Translations under genes and position numbers: made by a program
Assembly: GCF_036588685.1 (NCBI RefSeq)
Contig: NC_086386.1
Location: forward strand, 22,154,931 to 22,218,930
DNA from: Mytilus trossulus
Lineage: Eukaryota; Mollusca; Bivalvia; Mytilida; Mytilidae
Reading direction: 5' to 3'
DNA length: 64,000 bases
The notes under the pieces: model-generated
Seen by the model: the letters and a program-made list of their open reading frames with translations, nothing else
Database searches by the model: none
What the model was told of the DNA's origin: nothing
Part shown: in pieces, positions 57,734 through 64,000 of the stretch
How the letters are laid out: each line of letters starts with the position of its first letter
Position numbering within the stretch: the first letter of the stretch is position 1

Positions 57734-60700
57734 ATGAGAAAAGTCATGGCACATGTTAGATGGGCTTTTAATTTCACAGCATGGACACCAGGCCAAACAG
57801 AATGGACCTTCTGTAACCAGTGTATACAAAAGGAAGAAAGAGAACGAATAAAAAAATTCTACTTCACTAAAGATGCAAAAGCTGCAATGGTAAAATGTTG
57901 ATCTTACAATTTTCTCTGTCAATATCATAATGACTTATTTATTTATGTAAATCATTTTTTATGAACTTTCAACAAATTTCAAGATAATCTTAACTTATTT
58001 ATTGTTATTTAATATACTATATCCTTGCTAAAAAATAGTCTGGAATCCACCTGTTCATTTTTTGCTGTTCTTGTGTCTTTGTAAGTATACTCCGCTTAAA
58101 CAGCTAGGCAGGAATATAAACCTTGTACATTGCACAAAATGAAGGGGAGATAACCAAATTAATTTTGATAGTGGCATCTCTTCAAAGACTTCTTCGGTTA
58201 TTTTAATAATGTATACAGCTTCAGGCTGCTGCTATACCAAGGTTTTATTGAATAACCTTTAGTGCAGTAATGGGTATACGCAGCACAATCAGATACTGTA
58301 AATTCAGAAATTATGGCGAAGTTTTTATTAATATAAATAATGGGAATTGATGAGTATCGTAATAATAAGAAGGAAATTGAGCTATAATCGCATTTTTGTA
58401 GAAATGTTTAGAATACATGTAATAATTTCTGAATTAATTGTATATGAAGAAATGGATTGGTTGATTGAATTAACTTAAGTGCAATGGCAGTTGTTACAAG
58501 AATATTTAGGATGTAATCAAATTACCAATATGTTTAAACATTCACAGAAAAATGCATTTTTGTGCTCTGATCATTAGAGTTTTGTTAACATTATACCAAC
58601 AACATTTTGTTTTGTTAGATAGGTCGACTGTTGATACGAAATTTAGTTGCCGAATACACAGATATTCCATACAAGGATATACAGTTATCTAGGACAGAGA
58701 AAGGAAGGCCTTATGTGTTGAACAGAAGCCTTCCGTTTGATTTTAATGTATCTCATCAGGGTGATTACGCTGTGATAGGAGCTGAGTCGGACACCATAAT
58801 CGGGACTGATGTTATGAAATTAGAACCACCTCGTAAGTTCTTGGATTCTTTTTTTATAAAAAAAATGAAATTGACAAAATTTTAAGTTTTGATATGAGTA
58901 AAAGCTTTGTGAGACCATGCTATTTGATTTTTTGATATGACTGTACTTAATGTAATTGTCTGCAAGAGAACTAATACCCAAGAAAACAATTATTTTTAGT
59001 TGGTTTGAAATTGGTGAAGAGCAGACAAGTCACAGTAATAAGCATACTGAATGGGAGACAACTCATGCTAAAATATTAAGAATGTACAAAATTTATTCTT
59101 GATTCTACCTTGATTGTTGCCACAGAGTTTGCTGTTATTTTTAATAATTTGATGAATTATTTATATTAATAACTATATATATACAACTATACATATGCAT
59201 ATAAGTTCAGTCCTTTCTTATCTTTTTTATGTAAAAATGAAAAGAAAAAAAAGAAAAAACGTAACAGACATGGAGAATCTATTTCTTGCAATTTTTTTGG
59301 TAGGATCTTCTGGTGTTGGTAAATTTTTTGACACAATGAATCGACAGTTCTCAAAAGATGAATGGAAGATTATCAAGTCACCTGCCATGGAAACAGACCA
59401 GCTGAAATTATTTTTTAGACACTGGGTTTGTACCTTCTTTTATGAACTTTTAAATATTAGCTCAGCTCAAATCAGGGTTGGCAAAAACCCGGGTTTTATG
59501 AGTATTGCCCAGCCCAGTGGGAAATATTGGGAAAACCCGGGTTTTACTGGGTTTTAGTGGGTAATACTGGGCAATACTGGGTAATATAAAATACTTGTCT
59601 GAATTTTAAAGAGGATTCAGTGATAAACACAAATATAATACATGTAATGAGACATTTATACCCTATTTTGTTTGTTTAGCCTTTGTCTAGATGTGAAAAC
59701 TGTAAATATAAAGCAAAAATATTTTTTTTCAAATAAATATAACTCCTATTAAGAATTATCAATTACTTGTAAGAAAAAATTCATTTAAATAATGTCACTA
59801 ATTAGTAATTATTCAGATTAGAACACAGATTTGTTTATGTAACAATAATCAGCCCTTATAATTCTATAAGTTTTATTGGCATGACCCCTTAGGGTGTTTA
59901 TTTAGCAATATGAATGTATAACAAATAAAATTAACAAGTCACTTAAACACTGCAATAAAATGCATGTTTCAAGGTTTGGATTATTAAAACAATGCTTGGT
60001 AATTAAAAAGGTATCTTTTAATGTATAAATCTTCTGTTCTGCCTATACTTATAGAATTAAAAGAGAGAGAATGAAATTGACATTTCAATCTTCTAAAAAT
60101 GACTGTCAATGGTTATCTGTATAAAAAGTATATGTTTAGCTGTTATACTATGAAACTGTACCAATTCTTTACTATATATAGCTATTTAGTGTTAAAATAA
60201 ACATAGAAAATCATATTGCCCAGTATTGCCCACTATTACCAATTTCTGGGAGTATTGCCCAGCCTGGGAAAACCCGGGTTTTCCCACCCGGGAATTCCCG
60301 GGCGGGTAATACTTTGCCAACCCTGGCTCAAATATTTATATGCATATGAATATTTAGGGAAACAAATTAAAGAAAACTTTGCTGGTTCACATAAACATAA
60401 AATATATAAATCAGATATTTAATACTGTAAATTCAGAAATTATTGTGAGGTTTTTATTAGTGCGAATAATATGCGACTGGTAAAGTATGGCAAAATAATA
60501 TAACTTGCATTCTGATAACCAAAACAGATTTGTACACAGATTTTTTTGGAAATAATAAAAATCGCAATAAGTAAACTCACTTTTTTGTCAAATCTTTAAA
60601 AAATTGCAATAATGACATGCACACAATAATTTCTGATATCAAAGCACTTTCACAAGCATGTTTAACAAAGAGACCTAGGTTTTCTGGTAGTTTACTCATA

Positions 60701-62047
60701 CAGAAAAAAGATTTGGGTTTCAGCTAAAACTCTGATATTTTATAACATTTGCTACTTCTCTATGTTCATAGTCTTTTTGTACCTTTACATGTTATTGTCA
60801 TGATGATTTTTTTCCACTGATCATTTAGCATGCTTGTATTAATTGTACGCAGATGTGATTACATACTTTAATTTTTTTAGTCTTTTAATTTCTTGTCGAC
60901 TGTAATATCACAAATTTTTGCAATGTTTTTATTATTTGTTAGATTGCAACAAGATATGTCTCACAAATATTAGAATAGGTATTTTTATAAGCACACTAAT
61001 ACATTTTGAATTGGTGTCCATTATTCACAATTATAAATGTAAACAGACATCCCTAAATTAACAATTACTGTAAAAAAAAACCAAGATTAAAATTTTTAAC
61101 CTCCATAATCTTTTGCAGTGCCTGAAAGAGAGTTATGTAAAAGCCCTTGGAATTGGTATTGGTTTTGAGATACACAGGTTGAACTTTAAGCTGAACACAT
61201 TAAACCTCCCATCAGATAGACCACTGACAAATACTACATTAAAAGTTGACGAGAAAGAAGAAAAAGACTGGATATTTGAAGAGCATTTACTGGATGACCA
61301 CTGTATGGCAGTGGCTTACAAAAAGGCACACGATGTATGTATAGTATCTAAAGGTGTCACTCCTGATTATGTATAATTATTGTATCTTTTTCATCATTTA
61401 AATCTGTGATTTAACAAAGACTAATTTTCATTTGGATATTAAAACAAAATTAAATAGAGACATGGGATATAGGTCAATGGGGAAGTTTTACAAATATTAC
61501 TCAAAGTTTTCTATTGAAATGCATCATCGCACAAAGTCTGAATAAGAGAAAACCTTTTCTTTTATGTTTTAATGTACAGTTTTTATTATGTAAAAATAAG
61601 ATGATGTGATATGATTGTCAGTGAGACAAATTTTACAAGAGGTCAAACAACCAAGAAGTTAACAGCTATAGGTCACAGTGCAGCCTTCAACAATGAGCAA
61701 AACACATGTTACATGGTCAGCTATAAAATTCATGTATCTATTAAAGATTAAAACGCCTATATATAACCTTTTACCACATAAAGTTTTATTTTAGAATCAT
61801 TATTCCAACCAATTACAAAAAAGTACAGATTAAAAGTAAAAGGATTTTGGATACATTCAAAATTTTAACAGTATTTTTCTTTCAATTTCAGGATCAGATA
61901 GAAGCAAGTAAAAACTTTTCCATTTTGGATTATCAAACAATCATACAAGGTGCTGTCCCTTTATGTGATCCAGAAGAACAATACTGGAATGATTTCTGTG
62001 ATAAGCCGAAGAATCCTGAACTATTGAAAAAGTCTAATAAATCTTGA
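57734..62047 (+). CDS. AASDHPPT: L-aminoadipate-semialdehyde dehydrogenase phosphopantetheinyl transferase (five exons)
   Basis: Exons: 57734-57889, 58619-58832, 59304-59425, 61119-61334, 61892-62047. Donors are GTAAAA, GTAAGT, GTTTGT and GTATGT; acceptors TTAG, GTAG, GCAG and TTCAG; all phases agree, giving about 287 residues. Motifs of the Sfp/AASDHPPT-type 4'-phosphopantetheinyl transferases are in order: N-terminal HVRWAFNFTAW, FYFTKDAKAAMIGRLLIRNL, FNVSHQGDYAVIGAE, the metal-binding GTDVMK (aspartate kept; many relatives have GID), and the catalytic W-x-x-KES-x-x-KALG (formed across the exon 3/4 junction). The enzyme transfers the phosphopantetheine arm of CoA to carrier proteins in the cytosol, including fatty acid synthase and aminoadipate-semialdehyde dehydrogenase. 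The start is either 57734 (MRKVMAH) or the ATG at 57746; the frame is open back to the acceptor, so an upstream exon may contribute. Confidence 0.92.
59473..60325. mobile_element. 853-bp hAT-type MITE in AASDHPPT intron 3
   Basis: Begins CAGGGTTGGCAAAAACCCGG and ends TTTGCCAACCCTG. GCTCAAAT is duplicated exactly at both borders (59465-59472 and 60326-60333), the 8-bp duplication typical of hAT. The ends carry long CCCGGG-rich foldback blocks (AACCCGGGTTTTACTGGG; CCCGGGTTTTCCCACCCGGG) and repeated TATTGCCCAG/CTGGGCAATA. The interior is AT-rich and non-coding. Confidence 0.9.
61590..61735 (-). repeat. Dispersed repeat, family D, inverse copy in AASDHPPT intron 4
   Basis: The minus strand reads TTGCTCATTGTTGAAGGCTG, CACTGTGACCTATAGCTGTT and CTCACTGACAATCATATCAC, matching 21650-21700 and the tails at 42485 and 49065. 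A similar phrase (CTTTAACAATGATCAAAATC) at 62415-62440 suggests a further fragment. Confidence 0.65.
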
Positions 62048-63023
62048 CATTTGTATATATTTTTTATTTAAAAAATGTATGTTGGAGGCTAGAAAGGGAC
62101 TTTCAAAATATCCCTACAACCAAGAACCATTTTTTAGATAATTTGGCATATTCATGGTAATAGATGCATACTGAAAAAAGTCAATAATTAAAACTTCCGT
62201 TCCTACCCTCCCACATACATTTTAATGGAATAGCCCACCCATTTTGTGTTAGGCCATATGTTTGCAGTCGTCTGTCCAGAATCAGGTTAACATTTATGTC
62301 AAAATAGTTTTCACGAGTTTGTCGTCATATCAACTTAAAGCTACCAGTAGGTAGATATAAATATCAAAAGAGGAGATGCAGTATTATTGTTAATGAGTCC
62401 AGAATCACTGTCCTGCCTTTAACAATGATCAAAATCCATACTGTAGAGTCATCTATCAATACTCTAACATGACAAAATGACAAACCCAAAAAACAAGTGC
62501 CTCATTTAGACAAAATTAGGAATTAAACCAAATATGACAGATACCAACCATTCTAAAATGACGTCCTTCAAACGCTTTGAGTACACACCCGTGGTAAAAT
62601 TTGAATATATTGCATGGGCTGTTCCGATCGTACTCCCACCTCATATGTTTTTATATGAATGAGTTTGCGACGTCATAAAACGATGACGTTAGAATATGAG
62701 CATTTTACGGGAAAATACACGCTTGTATTACCGATAATCATCACAACATGGAAACGTAAACAAACGATGCTAAAATGTGTTATCAGCCATATTTGTTAAA
62801 CATTTAGACATATAAGTAAATTATCATTTAAATTAATTCAAAACTATTTATATACGTTATTTTAAATAGGTTAAGCATGGAATGTAAGCATGTCACTAAT
62901 TCAGTTTGCTCCGTTCTTTTACGCCAATTTAATAGTGTGTTTATTTCTGGGAATGGCAAATATTTGCCTCCACCTAGAGCGCTTCGATCCAAAAGAATTG
63001 CCGTATTTGACCTATTAGAATCG
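62048..63023. other. 3' flank of AASDHPPT with repeat fragments
   Basis: 3' untranslated region, then repeat debris. At 62588-62620 CCCGTGGTAAAATTTGAATA, TATTGCATGGG is a diverged relative of the arm of the hairpin at 63024-63180. The minus-strand frame 62828-63064 (MVKSRYIQAPMNYFDSN) runs out of that hairpin into protein-like sequence (LLDRSALGGGKYLPFPEINT) and may be a repeat-encoded fragment. Confidence 0.35.
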
Positions 63024-63180
63024 AAATAATTCATGGGGGCTTGAATATATCTAGATTTTACCACGGGTTGTCCCTTTATGACGATATTTTACCCCTCGCT
63101 ATCGCTCAGGGTAAAATATTTGTCATAAAGGGCAAACCCGTGGTAAAATCACGATATATTCAAGCCCCCATGAATTATTT
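63024..63180. repeat. 157-bp hairpin-forming palindrome
   Basis: AAATAATTCATGGGGGCTTG, AATATATC, GATTTTACCACGGGTT, CCCTTTATGAC, ATATTTTACCC lead to a centre CTCGCTATCGCTCAG and are then repeated in inverse. Arms ~70 bp with a handful of mismatches. VKSRYIQAPMNYF is encoded on both strands because of the symmetry. Confidence 0.85.
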
Positions 63181-63189
63181 CTTAATCAA

Positions 63190-64000
63190 CACCCATAAGA
63201 TTAAAGGCTTCCCACTTGGGACAGGCACATATTAAAGAATATCCAAGTTTATACATATTTGTTACGATGTGAACATTTTATATCATATTCCAAAATGAAC
63301 TGTATAAAGAGAGATATATGTCTTGCCTTATTTGTTTTTTTGATAGTAAAATGCAAATGTTAAAATTATAACGGCCATATAATGTACTTTTACAAGTTAT
63401 GCAAAAGACAGTGATAGGTGTCCAATAATCTTAATAGAAATGAGATGTGCCAATGCTAATAAATATGCTCACCAAATGTCTTTGACCTTCCCCCAATGGT
63501 TCCTCATAAATGGACCTTATCACAAGCATTGTTGACAACACCACCAACGTCAATTTTGTGATTTGACACTGGCTTGACATACAAGGCAACGACACAAACA
63601 CATGAAACACAAGCATTGATAACAGAATTTTTTTCTAGTGTAGAACATAATTGTCTTAAACCCTTTAATGCTCAAATACCAGTGTCATTAACCAAACTTT
63701 ACTAGTGAAAATGAAAAGGCATTTATGGAAAAGTATTCCCAATTCAGAGCTTAGATAAGGTTCCTTTTCAGATTTATTTCACACTATGTTTAGTGTCCAT
63801 TTTGTTGAGCTGCAACTTCTTTCTTCGCAGAAAGATCTACTAAGGAATAGTGATCCAGTTGTGGCGGCGGGTTAACTAACTTCTAAATAAAAGCTTAATA
63901 TTTCAGAAGGTTCAAGACCTGGATCCTTCATACTTTGGTTACAGATGTTTCTGTTATGAAATTTTCTTCTGTCATATGTCCTTCACCTCATTTTCATAGA
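63190..64000. other. No supported feature
   Basis: AT-rich sequence at the window edge without a gene, repeat copy or structure I can support. Confidence 0.4.

Noticed and set aside
59195-59557. 120-residue frame starting MHISSVLSYLFYVKMKRKK
   Set aside because: It merges intron, exon 3 of AASDHPPT and the beginning of the MITE; only 59304-59425 is coding.
1-64000. CRISPR arrays, tRNA or rRNA genes, bacterial or phage operons
   Set aside because: Tandem arrays here lack unique spacers of CRISPR type, and no cloverleaf-forming tRNA or conserved rRNA block was recognised; gene structure is eukaryotic throughout.

Overview
The window reads as AT-rich animal nuclear DNA, most likely from a bivalve of the mussel family (Mytilidae, probably Mytilus). 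Three lines of evidence support this: split genes with GT-AG introns, abundant degraded transposable elements, and several dispersed repeat families that recur in the window and that I recognise as typical of mussel genomes (for example the family carrying GACGAAACGCGCGTCTGG). No bacterial operons, CRISPR arrays, rRNA or tRNA genes were seen.

Three host genes can be supported. A five-exon transgelin/calponin-like gene lies on the minus strand (24292-27416). The last three coding exons of replication protein A 14 kDa subunit (RPA3) lie on the minus strand (41212-43289); its first exon was not found. A five-exon gene for the L-aminoadipate-semialdehyde dehydrogenase phosphopantetheinyl transferase (AASDHPPT) lies on the plus strand (57734-62047). 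They are unrelated housekeeping or cytoskeletal functions and do not form a pathway.

The rest is mostly mobile DNA. Positions 117-5710 form a 5.6 kb element with long terminal inverted repeats built from a 28-bp repeat around the near-palindrome CCATTCTGGAATGG. It is flanked by a 4-bp TAAG duplication and carries a decayed spliced gene. Positions 6893-14.57k hold a dead Ty3/Gypsy-type LTR retrotransposon with many frameshifts, an RNase H that lacks catalytic residues, and two nested insertions: a 2.5 kb poly-G/poly-C-ended composite and a SINE-like element. Positions 14.6-23.3k are a repeat graveyard with a nonsense-mutated gene fragment near 16.5-17.1k. Positions 30260-30666 are an inverted repeat whose 148-bp arms are identical. 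Positions 37.7-39.8k hold two copies of one repeat, the second split by an insertion. Positions 41.6-46.7k carry several hAT-like elements, one nested inside another DNA element and still encoding a hAT dimerisation domain. Positions 52-57k and 63k hold several foldback elements. An 853-bp hAT-type MITE with a perfect 8-bp target duplication sits in AASDHPPT intron 3.

The best candidate for something undescribed is the 117-5710 element. Its ends are arrays of TTCnnGAA palindromes, the core spacing of heat-shock elements, and its cargo gene matches no transposase I recognise. The next candidates are the perfect hairpin at 30.3-30.7k and the poly-G-ended element with AATAACAG iterons at 10628-13158.
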